Assembly (NCBI RefSeq): GCF_014649495.1
Contig: NZ_BMTD01000035.1
Span: forward strand, 1-56,977
Length of the DNA stretch: 56,977 bases
Reading direction: 5' to 3'
Source of the DNA: Streptomyces filipinensis
Lineage (GTDB): Bacteria; Actinomycetota; Actinomycetes; Streptomycetales; Streptomycetaceae
The notes below the pieces were generated by a model. It worked only from the letters and a program-made list of their open reading frames with translations. It had not been told where the DNA came from and ran no database searches. A program made the position numbers and the translations under genes. Shown piece by piece: positions 39,104 to 49,700 of this stretch (positions within the stretch are counted from its first letter, which is position 1; every line of letters begins with the position of its first letter).

Positions 39104-39993
39104 GACGGGCCGCCCTGCCGGTCGCCGCCGCCTCGTTCTGCCTGGCCCTGGTCACTGCCGCTCCCGCGTCTGCTGGCGGAGGCATCTGCAGCCGTGGCCC
39201 TGCCTGGATGAGCGTCTGCGCTGATAGCCCCGGCGACAGCGGTACCTCCAATGACAGCAAGCCCGGCCGGGGCGGGGGTGGGAAGCCTCCCGCGAGTGGT
39301 GGTGGCGCCAGTGACTGGACGGATACACCGGCCTGTGCCATCACCCGGCTGGAGCCTCAGCCCCCCGCAGGCCACCCTCTCTGGCAAGGGCACGGACCGG
39401 GTGACGGCGCCATCTACCTCAACCCCTGTCTAGGCGCAGGCCCGGACGGCGTCAGGAACATGGACCTCATGGGAGCAGCGTTCTGGTCGCAGAACGCCCC
39501 GGCTCCGGCCGTCGATCCGGCTGTCCTCGCGCAACGGGCGGTCGACAGCATGCTCCTGTCAGGGCCCGCGATCGTCAGCCCAAGGGGCGATGGCACATAC
39601 ACGGTGGGCGTGCCCGTGTGGATGTGGGTGAGCCAGAGCCAGACGACGTGGGGGCCCAACTCGGCCTCTGCGTCGGCAGGCGGGATCACCGTCACCGCGA
39701 CGGCCAGGGTGTCGCGGGTGGTGTGGAGCATGGGTGACGGATCGAGCGTGACCTGTACCGGTCCCGGCACCCCGTATGCGGCTTCGCGCGGTATGGCGGA
39801 GTCACCGGACTGCGGCCACCGCTACAAGGCGACGTCGGCCCGCAGCCCCGGCGGCAAGTACCAGGGCACCGCGACGTCCACCTGGAGCATCGACTGGGCA
39901 GTGACCGGTGGCGGGCAGACCGGTCAGCTGACCGAAGTCCGCCAGTCGGCGTTCACGGTCGCCGTCGGAGAGCTCCAGGTCGTCGGCCAGTAG
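39097..39993 (+). CDS. Secreted protein with PKD-like domain, Tad operon
   Basis: The 298-aa product starts at GTG 39097, overlapping the lipoprotein gene by 7 bases. A signal peptide (LPVAAASFCLALVTAAPASA) leads into a Gly-rich linker and a C-terminal beta-rich domain with VVWSMGDGSSVTC and CGHRYKATSA, which recall the strand pattern of PKD-like domains. The first conserved Cys pair may form a disulfide. Proteins like this occur beside Tad genes in other Streptomyces; the exact role is unknown. Confidence 0.7.
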   Translation: MLRRAALPVAAASFCLALVTAAPASAGGGICSRGPAWMSVCADSPGDSGTSNDSKPGRGGGGKPPASGGGASDWTDTPACAITRLEPQPPAGHPLWQGHGPGDGAIYLNPCLGAGPDGVRNMDLMGAAFWSQNAPAPAVDPAVLAQRAVDSMLLSGPAIVSPRGDGTYTVGVPVWMWVSQSQTTWGPNSASASAGGITVTATARVSRVVWSMGDGSSVTCTGPGTPYAASRGMAESPDCGHRYKATSARSPGGKYQGTATSTWSIDWAVTGGGQTGQLTEVRQSAFTVAVGELQVVGQ

Positions 39994-40044
39994 CAGGCCC
40001 GGCAGCGACAACACTTCCTTCCCTTCTTTCTGGAGGCACTGCAC

Positions 40045-40776
40045 GTGAGCACCACCACCACGCCCACGCCCGGCCGGGCGGCCGTTCCGGGGACCGGAGG
40101 GACGGGCGGGCCGGGGAATCCGGCGGCTGCGCCGCGCGTCGTGCGTCAGCGGCGCCGCCGGCCGGGCCTGATCGCCCTGTCCGTTGCCCTCATCGCGGCC
40201 GGGGGGTTGTCGGGCGCCCTGCTGTTCACCGCGTCCGGGCAGCGCTCCGCCGTGCTGGTGGTGGCGCGGGATGTGCCGGTGGGAAACGCTGTCACCGAGG
40301 CAGACCTCGCTCCCGCGTCCCTGGCGCTGGATCCGGCGGTCAAGGCCGTCCCCGTCGCGCGGAAGGGCGAGATGGTCGGCAAGCGCGCCGCCGTCGCCTT
40401 GGCCGCCGGCTCCCTTCTCTCCCCCGCGCAGGTCACTTCGTCTTCGCTGGTCAAGGCGGGTGAGCAGTTGGTGGGTGTGGCGCTGAAGCCTTCGCAGCTT
40501 CCCGCGAGCCGGCTGAGCCCGGGGCAGAAGGTCCTGATCGTGTCGACGCCGGATCCGGCGCAGGCGGCCGCAGCCGCGGCCGGAGGCAAGGCGGGTGAGC
40601 CGGCCGGGGCTCCGAAGACGCTGGCCGCGACGGTGGTTGCCGTCGGTGAGGCGGCTCCGGCAACGGGGGTGGCGACGGTGGACGTTGCGGTACCCGCCGC
40701 CGATGGCCCCACGCTGGCCGCGCGCGCGGCGACCGGCGCGGTCGCTTTGATCGTCGCGGCGCAGGGGGGCAGCTGA
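40045..40776 (+). CDS. CpaB/RcpC-like SAF-domain protein
   Basis: The 243-aa product starts at GTG 40045 behind GGAGG. One membrane helix (LIALSVALIAAGGLSGALL) is followed by an SAF domain (SAVLVVARDVPVGNAVTEAD, then LLSPAQVTSSSLVKAGEQLV). CpaB/RcpC proteins stabilise the Tad pilus base. In a Gram-positive cell there is no secretin to hold, so it probably binds the wall or the membrane platform. Confidence 0.82.
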   Translation: MSTTTTPTPGRAAVPGTGGTGGPGNPAAAPRVVRQRRRRPGLIALSVALIAAGGLSGALLFTASGQRSAVLVVARDVPVGNAVTEADLAPASLALDPAVKAVPVARKGEMVGKRAAVALAAGSLLSPAQVTSSSLVKAGEQLVGVALKPSQLPASRLSPGQKVLIVSTPDPAQAAAAAAGGKAGEPAGAPKTLAATVVAVGEAAPATGVATVDVAVPAADGPTLAARAATGAVALIVAAQGGS

Positions 40777-41597
40777 TGACGGTGATCGCGCTTGCGGGCG
40801 GGCTTGGTGCGCCCGGGGTGACCACGGCCGCAATGGCGCTGCTGATGACGTGGCCGCTGCCGGAAGGGCATCGGGTGATCCTGGCGGAGGCGGACCCGGA
40901 CGGTGGGGCGATCCTGCCCGGCGCCTTGCAGGGCACCCTCGACAACGCCCACGGCCTGCGGAATCTGGCGGTTGCGGGGCGTCAGGGGCAGCTCGGTGAG
41001 GCGTTCTGGCGGCAGCTGGTGGACATCACCGACGCGGGGACCCGCGACCGGCTGGTGCTGCCGGGCCTCTACGATCCCGCGCACGCCTCCGCGATGGAGC
41101 CGGTGTGGAAGCCGCTCGCCGGGCTGTTCTCGGGCATCGAGGAGCACGGGCACGACGTGCTGATCGACCTCGGCCGACGCGGCGCGTTCGGCCCGTCCTC
41201 CGTCCTCGCGCAGCGCGCCGACGCTGTGGTGCTGGTCGCCCGGAACACTCTGCGCGGGCTGCAGAGCGCCCAGGTCCGCCTGGACGCATTGCGTGAGCAG
41301 CTCGGCACCAGCACCGAAATCGGCATGTTCCTCATCGACAGCGGTCCGTTCTCCAAGGAGGAGGTCCGCGCGAACCTGGGTGTCACGGTGACCGCGGTGC
41401 TGCCGTGGCGGCCGAAGGAAGCCGCGGTGCTGTCCGACGGGGCGGAGCAGCCGCGCCGGTTCGAGTCGGGCGAGCTCATGAGGGCGGCCCGTTCGGCCGC
41501 TCTGCGGGTGCAGGAGCTGGTGGCGATCCGCCGCTCCCGCCTGGCCCCGCGGCCACCCACGTCCGGTCTGGGACGGGTGGTGAGCGGTGCGCGCTAA
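40776..41597 (+). CDS. CpaE/TadZ-like MinD-family protein without Walker lysine
   Basis: The 273-aa product starts at ATG 40776 (TGATG overlap). The N-terminal loop reads GGLGAPGVTT (8-17), a deviant Walker A in which the usual lysines are absent, followed by ILAEADPDGG and VLIDLGRRG at the switch positions. This is the MinD/ParA fold of TadZ/CpaE, which places the pilus at a pole or site. Loss of the lysine suggests nucleotide binding without hydrolysis. Confidence 0.78.
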   Translation: MTVIALAGGLGAPGVTTAAMALLMTWPLPEGHRVILAEADPDGGAILPGALQGTLDNAHGLRNLAVAGRQGQLGEAFWRQLVDITDAGTRDRLVLPGLYDPAHASAMEPVWKPLAGLFSGIEEHGHDVLIDLGRRGAFGPSSVLAQRADAVVLVARNTLRGLQSAQVRLDALREQLGTSTEIGMFLIDSGPFSKEEVRANLGVTVTAVLPWRPKEAAVLSDGAEQPRRFESGELMRAARSAALRVQELVAIRRSRLAPRPPTSGLGRVVSGAR

Positions 41598-43146
41598 CCC
41601 TCTTCACAGCAACCCCCAGGTCTCGCTGGAAGCACGCCTCGCGGCCCCGCGCGGTCTCCCCCCGCACCGTATGACTCAGCCTCCCGGGGGAGGGCCGGTG
41701 CCCGGCGCGGCCGTACCCGTGGATCCGCGCGCCGGCTTCCCGTCCCAGGCCGTGGCCGTGGCCAGCGCACCGGCCGCCGTGGACTACACGGCGGTCCGGC
41801 TGATCAAGAAGGAGGTCGGGGAGCGGCTCACCGAGATGCTGCGCAGCCGGCCGGGCATGAGCCTGGCCGCGCAGGAGCAGCAGGGCCGCCACCTGATCAA
41901 CGAGCAGGTGGCGGTGTGGTCGGATGCCGAGGCCGTCAAGCGGGGTTTCGCGACGTCGGCGAGTGAGGACGCGGCGACCGCGCAGGCCGTGTTCGACCTC
42001 CAGTTCCGGGCCGGTCGTCTCCAGCAGCATCTCGACAACCCGCTGGTCGAGAACATCTTCATCAACGGGCACACGCGGACGTGGCTGGACTTCACCGACG
42101 GGCGCCGCGTGGAGGTCGCGCCGGTGGCGGACTCCGACGAGGAGCTGCGTGAACTCCTGCGCGACCTCGCGCGGCGCACGACCGGTCAGAACGAGCGCTC
42201 CCTGTCGACGGCGGATCCGTTCCTCGCACTGCGTCTGGCGGACGGCTCCCGTCTGCAGGCGGTCACCGATGTCACCCCCGGCACGTTCGTGACGATCCGC
42301 CGGCACACGATGCGGCATGCGGACCTGCCCGAGCTGGTGGCGCGCGGGATGCTGGACAGCACCCTGGAGTCGTTCCTGCGGGCCTGCGTGCGCGCGGAGA
42401 AGAACGTGATGATCGTCGGTGGTCAGGCCGCCGGGAAGACGACGCTGCTGCGGGCGCTCCTTCGGGAGATCGATCCCGACGAGCGGTTCGCGACCCTGGA
42501 GACCGAACACGAGCTGTTCGCCCACGAGAACGGGTACCACCGCCAGGTCGTGCCGATGGAGGCCCGCGAGTCCAACGGGGAGATGGTCGGCGGGCAGGCC
42601 GCCGGCGAGATCTCCCTCATGGACCTCATGTACCGGGCGCTGCGCATGACGCTGACGCGGATCGTGGTCGGGGAGGTCCGCGGCCCCGAGATCGTGGCCA
42701 TGCTGCAGGCGATGACGAACGGTGCGGGCGGCAACCTGTGCACCCTGCACGCCATCCGTCCCAGCGTCGTGTTCGACCGGATCGCCGAGCTGTATCTCCT
42801 CGCGCAGGCCAACATGTCGGAGGCCCTCGCCTACCGGCAGGCCGCGAACGGACTGAACTTCATCGTGTTCGTGTCCTCCATCGACGAGACCAAGATCGGC
42901 GGGCACCGGCACCGGTTCGTTTCCCACGTCCTGGAGGTCACCGGGATCGGCGAGGGCGGGCGCCCGGACACCAACCAGATCTTCGGGCCGCGCCCGGAGT
43001 GGGGAGAGCACCGCGGTGTGCCGCTCATGCTCCCCCGCTGCATCAACGACCTGCGGCGCGTGGGCTTCGATCCCGCGCTGCTGTCCGAGCCGGGCGGTGC
43101 CTGGCCGGCAGCCCTGCCGCTGATGATCACGGAGGACGTCCGGTGA
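41587..43146 (+). CDS. tadA: TadA/CpaF secretion ATPase
   Basis: The 519-aa product starts at GTG 41587, overlapping the preceding stop. Walker A is GGQAAGKTT (Lys284), and Walker B is RIVVGEVRGPE (Glu363). LCTLHAIRP is the histidine box. The N-terminal 60 residues are Pro/Ala-rich and poorly ordered. It drives assembly of the Flp pilus as a hexameric cytoplasmic motor, working with the TadB/TadC membrane platform encoded next. Confidence 0.92.
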   Translation: MRANPLHSNPQVSLEARLAAPRGLPPHRMTQPPGGGPVPGAAVPVDPRAGFPSQAVAVASAPAAVDYTAVRLIKKEVGERLTEMLRSRPGMSLAAQEQQGRHLINEQVAVWSDAEAVKRGFATSASEDAATAQAVFDLQFRAGRLQQHLDNPLVENIFINGHTRTWLDFTDGRRVEVAPVADSDEELRELLRDLARRTTGQNERSLSTADPFLALRLADGSRLQAVTDVTPGTFVTIRRHTMRHADLPELVARGMLDSTLESFLRACVRAEKNVMIVGGQAAGKTTLLRALLREIDPDERFATLETEHELFAHENGYHRQVVPMEARESNGEMVGGQAAGEISLMDLMYRALRMTLTRIVVGEVRGPEIVAMLQAMTNGAGGNLCTLHAIRPSVVFDRIAELYLLAQANMSEALAYRQAANGLNFIVFVSSIDETKIGGHRHRFVSHVLEVTGIGEGGRPDTNQIFGPRPEWGEHRGVPLMLPRCINDLRRVGFDPALLSEPGGAWPAALPLMITEDVR

Positions 43147-44090
43147 CAACGCTGCTGCTGTGGGTGGTGGCCGGCCTCGCCGTCACCGGCGGCCTGGTGG
43201 GACTGGTCGCCGGGGTCATCGGTACCACCACGCCCAAGGGGCCCACGCTGGCCGCCCGGATAAGGGCCGGGCGTCAGCTGGCGGGCCGCGACGAGCAGAT
43301 GGCCCGCCGTACCCGGCTGGTCGTCGGCGCGGTTGCCGGGATCGTTCTGTGGCTGGTCACGGGCGTGTTCGTGGCGGGAGCGATGCTGCTCCTGGCCGTG
43401 ACTGGCGTGCCGTGGCTGCTCTCGCCCACGAAGTCCGCGACCGCGCGGATCGCGAAACTGGAGTCGCTCGGAGACTGGACGCAGCGCCTGGCCAACGTGC
43501 TCCGCCTCGGGCGGGGCCTGGACGAGGCCCTGCACATCTCCCGCAAGGGCTGCCCGGAGGCCATCGCCGAGGAGGTCGCCGACCTGGTCGACCGGCTCCA
43601 GGTGGGATGGCGGCCGACGGACGCCCTGCGCGAGTTCGGTGACGCCCTGAACGACGTGACCGCGGACAAGGTGGTGGCCGCCCTGATCCTGTCGGCCGCC
43701 GACCGCGGCCCCGGCCTCGCCCAGGCCCTGGACGACCTCGCCGAGTCCGTCCACGAGGAAGTCGCCCGCAGGCGTGCGATCGAGGCCGACCGGGCCAAGC
43801 CACGCACGACGATGCGGTGGATGACGATCATCACCCTCGGCGTCATCGGTGCCGGCTTCCTCATCCCCTCCTACACCGCTCCCTACGGCACCATGCTGGG
43901 CCAGCTGGTTCTGGCGGTCCTGCTGGCCGGGTTCGTGGGCGTCCTGGCGATGATGCGGCAGATCGCCGACACCAAGCCCGTTCCCCGCTTCCTGATCACC
44001 GACCCCCGCAGCGCCGTCTCCCCCGCCCCCCTCCCCGACGACGAACCCACAGCCGGGGCCGGGGCAACGAGTGCGGAGGTGACCGCATGA
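43143..44090 (+). CDS. tadB: TadB-like pilus platform protein
   Basis: The 315-aa product starts at GTG 43143 (GTGA overlap). A first helix (LLLWVVAGLAVTGGLVGLVAG) and a pair in VVGAVAGIVLWLVTGVF/AGAMLLLAVTG precede the cytoplasmic T2SSF domain (IAEEVADLVDRLQVGW, LSAADRGPGLAQAL), and two helices follow near the C-terminus. This is the TadB arrangement. It pairs with TadC to form the membrane base for TadA. Confidence 0.88.
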   Translation: MTTLLLWVVAGLAVTGGLVGLVAGVIGTTTPKGPTLAARIRAGRQLAGRDEQMARRTRLVVGAVAGIVLWLVTGVFVAGAMLLLAVTGVPWLLSPTKSATARIAKLESLGDWTQRLANVLRLGRGLDEALHISRKGCPEAIAEEVADLVDRLQVGWRPTDALREFGDALNDVTADKVVAALILSAADRGPGLAQALDDLAESVHEEVARRRAIEADRAKPRTTMRWMTIITLGVIGAGFLIPSYTAPYGTMLGQLVLAVLLAGFVGVLAMMRQIADTKPVPRFLITDPRSAVSPAPLPDDEPTAGAGATSAEVTA

Positions 44091-44971
44091 TGCCGGTAGC
44101 CGCGATCCTGTCCGGCGCGGCCATCGGAGCCGGCTGCGCACTCCTGGTCCGCGAAGTCCTGCGCCCCGCGCCCGCGCTCGGGCCCGCGCTGCGCCGCCTC
44201 AACCAGCCCGCACCGCCCCCGCGCCCCGACGGCGAGAGCCCCGACCGGGACGAGCGGTGGGGACAGTGGCTCGTCGAGCGGATGACGGACGTACCCGGCG
44301 TACGGATCCCCCACAAGGACCTCGCCCTGACCGGCACCACCCCCGCCCGGTTCATGCTGACCAAGATGGCCCTGGCCGGCGGAGGGCTGCTGCTGCCACC
44401 GCTGTCCACCATCCCGCTGCTGCTCCTCGGCGTGCCGCTCTACCTGCCCGCGATCGTCGGGATCCTGGCCGCGGTCGTGCTCTGGTTCGCCCCCGACCTC
44501 GCCACCCGGGACAAAGCCAAACGCGCCCGCAGCGAGTTCGCGCACGCCATGGCCGCCTACCTCGACCTCGTCGCGCTGCGCCGGGCCGGGAACGTCTCCG
44601 CCGAGCAGGCCATGGAACAGGCCGCCCAGGTCGGCGACGGCTGGGCGTTCCAGCGGATCCGGGGAGCGCTGGCGCAGTCCCGGGTCGACAAGGTCGCGCA
44701 CTGGGAATCCCTGGCCCGTCTGACCGCAGAACTCGACCTGCCCGTCCTGGACGACCTCGCCGCGATCATGCGGCAGTCCGCCGACGACGGAGCCTCCGTC
44801 TACTCCACCCTCCGCTCCCGCGCGAAGAACCTGCGCACCGAGCTCCTCGCCGATCAGGCAGCAGAAGCCAACTCCAACAGCGAGAAGATGACCGCCCCCG
44901 GCGCGCTCCTCGCCGTCCTGGTCATGCTGCTGATCGCATTTCCGGCCGTCATCCGCATGCTCACCACCTGA
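44087..44971 (+). CDS. tadC: TadC-like pilus platform protein
   Basis: The 294-aa product starts at ATG 44087 behind GGAGG. It has three helices (around AILSGAAIGAGCALLV, LLLPPLSTIPLLLLGVPL and AIVGILAAVVLWF), a cytoplasmic T2SSF region (MAAYLDLVALRRAGNVSAEQ) and a C-terminal helix (LLAVLVMLLIAFPAVI). It overlaps tadB by 4 bases. Confidence 0.88.
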   Translation: MMPVAAILSGAAIGAGCALLVREVLRPAPALGPALRRLNQPAPPPRPDGESPDRDERWGQWLVERMTDVPGVRIPHKDLALTGTTPARFMLTKMALAGGGLLLPPLSTIPLLLLGVPLYLPAIVGILAAVVLWFAPDLATRDKAKRARSEFAHAMAAYLDLVALRRAGNVSAEQAMEQAAQVGDGWAFQRIRGALAQSRVDKVAHWESLARLTAELDLPVLDDLAAIMRQSADDGASVYSTLRSRAKNLRTELLADQAAEANSNSEKMTAPGALLAVLVMLLIAFPAVIRMLTT

Positions 44972-44993
44972 CCCACAGCAAAGGAGTCCCCGC

Positions 44994-45200
44994 ATGACCA
45001 AGCTGGCCATCCGTCTGTCCCTGGCCGCCAAGGCCCACTGGGAGAACATCAAGGCCCACAGCCGCGGCGATCAGGACCGAGGCGACATCTCCATCACGAC
45101 CATCATCATCTGGACCGCCGCCGTCGCCGGAGCCCTTGCCATCGCCGGGACGATCGCGGTCGTCGTCGTCAAGTACCAGGGCAAGCTCAGCGGAATCTGA
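44994..45200 (+). CDS. Flp-type pilin precursor
   Basis: The 68-aa product starts at ATG 44994 behind AAGGAG. A charged leader ends in SRGDQDRGD, followed by a single hydrophobic helix (ISITTIIIWTAAVAGALAIA) and a short tail, the layout of a Flp pilin. The processing site would lie near the RGD-I junction and needs a TadV-type peptidase, which this window does not encode. It is the only protein here with pilin size, so it is the likely main pilus subunit. Confidence 0.75.
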   Translation: MTKLAIRLSLAAKAHWENIKAHSRGDQDRGDISITTIIIWTAAVAGALAIAGTIAVVVVKYQGKLSGI

Positions 45201-45239
45201 CAGGCACGGCGGACGGGAGCAGGCGGCGAAGGGGGTGCG

Positions 45240-45698
45240 GTGAAGAGCACGGCGGGCAACGACTCGCAGAGGGCCGAGGCCGGGCAGGCGGATCCGGAAC
45301 AGGCCGAGGATCAAGTCCGGCGCCCCTGGGATCGGGGGGAGGCATCGATCCAGATGGCGATCGTGTTCCCGTTCGTCATCCTGATCACCGTCGCCGTGGT
45401 CCAGGCATCCATGTGGTTCTTCGCCCGGAACATCGCGCTCACCGCCGCCCGTGAAGGGGTCGCCGCAGCCCGCACCTACCAGGCTCCGGAAGGCGCGGGC
45501 GCGGCCCGGGCCCGGGAAACCCTGGACCGGATCGCCGGTGACAGCCTCGGGCAGGCCACGGTCAGCACCGCGGGCAGCAGCGCCACAGAGGTCCGCGTCA
45601 CCGTCACCGGACAAGCCCCCTCACTGATTCCGGGCCTGTCGGGACTGAGCGTGTCCCAGTCGGCCGGTGCCCCACGCGAACGGTGGACCACCCCATGA
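45240..45698 (+). CDS. TadE-like pseudopilin
   Basis: The 152-aa product starts at GTG 45240. A charged N-terminus leads to RGEASIQMAIVFPFVILITV, whose Glu after the Gly and the long hydrophobic helix match TadE-type proteins. The mature part has periodic helical then strand sequence (EVRVTVTGQAPSLIPG). It probably caps or primes the pilus. Confidence 0.8.
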   Translation: MKSTAGNDSQRAEAGQADPEQAEDQVRRPWDRGEASIQMAIVFPFVILITVAVVQASMWFFARNIALTAAREGVAAARTYQAPEGAGAARARETLDRIAGDSLGQATVSTAGSSATEVRVTVTGQAPSLIPGLSGLSVSQSAGAPRERWTTP

Positions 45699-46168
45699 CC
45701 CACAGCCCGCCGCCGGCCACCACCAGGCGGAGCCGCCTGGGCGCACGGCTGCGCGAGGACCGGGGCAGCGAGTCCATCGCGGCCGCGATCGTCACCCCGC
45801 TGCTGCTCATGCTGCTCTGCCTGGCCATCGCGGGCGGCCGCATCGTCACCTCCGGCGCGAAAATCGACGCCGCCGCCGAAGACGCCGCCCGCGCCGCTTC
45901 CATCTCCCGCACCTACTCCGGCGCCCAGAGCGAAGCGTCCAGCGCCGCCGCACGCTCCCTCGCCGACCAGGGCATCCACTGCGCCTCGACCCACACCAGC
46001 GTCAACGCCTCCGGCCTGGCCGTACCGCTCGGCGACGTCGGAACCGTGACGGTCACCATCTCCTGCACCGTGCCCCTGTCCGACCTGCTGATCCCCGGGA
46101 TCCCCGGATCCAAGACACTGACCAGCACCTTCACCTCGGTAGTGGACGCCTACCGCTCCAAGGGATAA
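45695..46168 (+). CDS. TadE/TadF-like pseudopilin
   Basis: The product is 157 aa from ATG 45695, which overlaps the preceding stop (ATG 45683 is also in frame). REDRGSESIAAAIVTPLLLM is the pseudopilin helix. The outer part has two Cys (IHCASTH and TISCTVPL) that may form a disulfide. It is the second minor pilin of the operon. Confidence 0.8.
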   Translation: MTHSPPPATTRRSRLGARLREDRGSESIAAAIVTPLLLMLLCLAIAGGRIVTSGAKIDAAAEDAARAASISRTYSGAQSEASSAAARSLADQGIHCASTHTSVNASGLAVPLGDVGTVTVTISCTVPLSDLLIPGIPGSKTLTSTFTSVVDAYRSKG

Positions 46169-46172
46169 CCAC

Positions 46173-46670
46173 ATGCCCACACCGGACCCCGCCACCGCCC
46201 CGCCCGCCCCCAGCCTTTCCCCGGCGCCCGCCGCACCGCGGCGGGTACGGCGGAGCCTGCGCGACGACGAAGGCGGCATCGCGATCTATACCGCGATCGT
46301 CACCGTGGCCCTGCTGGGCATCATCGGACTCGCCATCGACGGCAGCGGGAAACTCCGCGCCACCGAACGCGCCGACTCCATCGCCATGGAGGCCGCCCGC
46401 GCCGCCGGGCAGGCCATCGACCCCGCCACCGCGATCACCGGCCAGCAGATCCGCGCCGACCCCGCGGCCGCCCAGGCCGCAGCCCAGGCCTACCTCGCAC
46501 GCGCCGGCACCCAAGGCAGCACCGCCCTGTCCGGGGACGGAACCGAACTCACCGTCACCGTCCACGACACCTACGCCACCAAATTCCTGGCAGTCGCCGG
46601 GATCGGGTCCATGAACGTGACCGGCCACGGCACCGCCCGCCTCCTGCACGGCATCACCCAACCCCAGTAG
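46173..46670 (+). CDS. TadG-like pseudopilin
   Basis: The 165-aa product starts at ATG 46173. After a Pro-rich leader it has DDEGGIAIYTAIVTVALLGI and LAIDGSGKLRATERADSIAM, the start of TadG-type proteins. The usual TadG is longer with a von Willebrand-like part; here only the helix and a short soluble domain are present. Confidence 0.78.
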   Translation: MPTPDPATAPPAPSLSPAPAAPRRVRRSLRDDEGGIAIYTAIVTVALLGIIGLAIDGSGKLRATERADSIAMEAARAAGQAIDPATAITGQQIRADPAAAQAAAQAYLARAGTQGSTALSGDGTELTVTVHDTYATKFLAVAGIGSMNVTGHGTARLLHGITQPQ

Positions 46671-46701
46671 CCCGCTGCACCCGCGCACGAAGGACCCGCC
46701 C

Positions 46702-49700
46702 ATGAGCCAGCCCACCCCCGGCCACACCCCCCGGCCCCGCCCCGGGCGCGGGCGCGCCCAGACGGCGGCCGCCCTCACGCGCGGCCTGCTCTCCCTCACC
46801 GTCCTCGCCGCCCTCCTGGCCGGCCTGCCCGTCTTGCTGTGGTGGGCCACCGCCCAGGTCGGACCACCGGGCATCGCCGCCCTGGCGAACCTGCTGTCCA
46901 CCGACGACTCCGGACAGGTCTTCCTGCTGCTCCTGGCCGCCGCCGGGTGGATCGGCTGGGCTCTCTTCGCGGTCGCGGTCCTACTGGAAGTCCCGGCCCA
47001 GCTGCGCGGGCGCAGCGCCCCGCAGATCCGGGGACTCGTCGGGCAGCGCACCGCCGCGGCACTCGTCGGGGCGGTCCTGCTGGCCCTGCCCGCCGGGACT
47101 GCCCTCGCCGCACCGGCCACCGCCTCACCCGCCCAGAACACACCGGTGAGCGCGAGCGCGGCCGCCGTACCCGGCACGGACAGTGCGGCCGCAGGCATCC
47201 GCGCGGATCCCGCAGCGGCCCAGGACACCGGGGGCGCGGTGACGCACACAGTGCGGGACGTGCGCCCGGCCGAGAGCCTGTGGTCGATCGCGGCAACCAG
47301 CCTGGGCGACGCCACCCGGTGGGAGGAGATCGCCGCCCTCAACGCGGGCCACACCATGACCGACGGCACGGTCTTCCACGCCGACCAGCCCATCCAGCCC
47401 GGATGGATCCTCACCCTCCCCCACGACGCCACCCCTCCCCCGCCCACGGGACACCGCGCCCAGGGCGAGCACGGCGACGCCGTCACCACCGCCCCGGCCC
47501 ACGCAACCCAGTACAGCGTCCGGGCGGGAGACAACCTCACCTCCATCGCCGCCGAGCAGCTCGGGGACGCCAACCGGTACCCGGAGGTGTTCGAGCTGAA
47601 CAAGGGCACGCCCCTGCCCGGCGGCGCCGGGACGTTCACCGACCCGAACCTGATCTACCCCGGCCAGCAGCTCACCCTCCCCCCGGCCCCCACTCCTGCC
47701 CCGCCGCAGTCGCAGCCCGGCAACGGCACCACCCCGCCCGCCGCACCGGCGTCACCCGCGCCCACCGTCAAGCCCGCCACCCCGCCGGCGGTGACACCCA
47801 CCCCCGGCCCCACGGCGACGCCTTCGGCACCGAGCCCGGCAACCACCCCGGCATCCCCGAAGTCCCCGGGGGCTGCGGCGCCCTCGGCGGCCGCGAGCAC
47901 CACCACGCCGACGACCCCGGCCAGCCCGAACCCCGGCCAGGTCCCCAAGCAGGCCACGCCGCCAGCCGCGACCAGCCCGTCCGCCTCCCCGGCCACCACG
48001 GCGGCGCCGGGCGCAGCCGAGGCCACCGCGACCTCGCACCGCGTGAACTGGGCGCTGGTCGCCGGGATCGGCACGCTCCTCGCCGCCTCCCTCGCCGGAG
48101 CGCTCGGAGTACGGCGGATCCTGCAACAGCGGGCCCGCCGCGCGGGCGAGACCATCGCCCAGGACGACGAACCCACCAACGTCGAGCAGGTCCTCGCCGC
48201 AGTCGCCGAACCGGAAGGCGTAGAACTCCTCGACCGCGTCCTGCGCGCCCTCGCCCACCATGCCGCCACCGACCACAGGGATCTGCCCGCGCTGCGCGGC
48301 GCACGGCTCTCCGCCGAGGGCGTGGCGCTGCTGCTGGACGAACCCGCCGACCCCGTCACTCCGTTCACCGCCGGCCCGGACACCCGCACCTGGGTCCTCG
48401 ACAACAAGGCCGTCCTCCCCAGCGCCGACGACCTCGCCGACGTCCACGCCCCGTATCCCGGCCTGGTCACGCTCGGCGCCGACAGCACTGGTCTGCTGCT
48501 GGCCGACCTCACCACCTGCCGGATCCTGCTCCTGGACGGCAGCCCCGAGGAGGTCCTCGAAGTTGCCCGCGCCCTGGCCCTGGAGCTCGGGACGAGCGGG
48601 TGGACCGACTACGCCGAGATCCTGACCGCCGGACTCGGCAGCCGCCTGTCCGGACTACTCCCGCAGGGCCGGATCCGCACCATGCCCCACCTGGCGGCCG
48701 TCGCCACCGACCTCGGTGAACTCCTCGTGGAAGCCCACCAGTCCGGGGAGCAGGTCCTGCCCTGGCTGATGATCGGCGCTGGCGACCACACCGAGCAGGA
48801 CCTCGCCCTCCTCGCCGACGCCATCGCCTCCGCCCGCGACCTGAAGACCGCTGTCGTCCTGCCCGCCACCCCGCATGCCCGCCTGGTGTTCCCGCACGCG
48901 GAAATCCTCGACGCCACCCGCGACCAGGACAGCGTCCTGGCCCCGCTGGAGACACCGGTCACCCTGCAGCGCGTGAGCGACGAGCAGTACCGGCAGTACG
49001 TCCACGCTCTGCAGGTCGCCGTCCAGGATGCCGCGCCGGCCACCGGAGCATGGGAGTTCGCCGAGAGCCACCAGCAGCCGGCCGCCTCGGGTCTGCCCCT
49101 GACCGTGCACGTCACCAGCAACGAAGCCCAGGACCCGGGCAACCCGTTCCCCTCACTCCTCGCCAGCCTCACAGGACCAGCCACCACCGACACCACGGAC
49201 TCCGAAGCCAAGGCCGAGGACGACGCTGCCGCCGGTGACGCCGGTGGCCGTGAGGGAAGGGACCAGAGCCCAGCCGCCACGCCCGTGCCCGCGCCGCTTC
49301 CCCAGCAGACAGCCGGCCACACCCCCGGTACACGCCCGCAGCCGGGCCCGGCCGGAGCCGAGGGCACAGCCGACTCGGTCCGTATCGACATGCTCGGCAC
49401 GCTGCGCATCACCGGCGGTACGGGATCCGCCCACGCACCACGCACCACCGCCGTCGCCGCCCTCATCCACCTCCGACCCGGCCGCAGCGCCGACTATCTG
49501 TGCACGGCCATCGACCCCGTCACCCCATGGTCGGTCCGCACCCTGCAGTCACGCCTCTCCGAACTCCGCGCCGAAATCGGCACCACCCCGGACGGGCTCA
49601 CCCTGCTGCCCCGGCCCAAGAACGGCGCCTACACCTTCCACCCCTCGGTTACCTCCGACTGGCAGGAATTCCAGGACCTGGCCTCCCGCGGACTCGCAGC

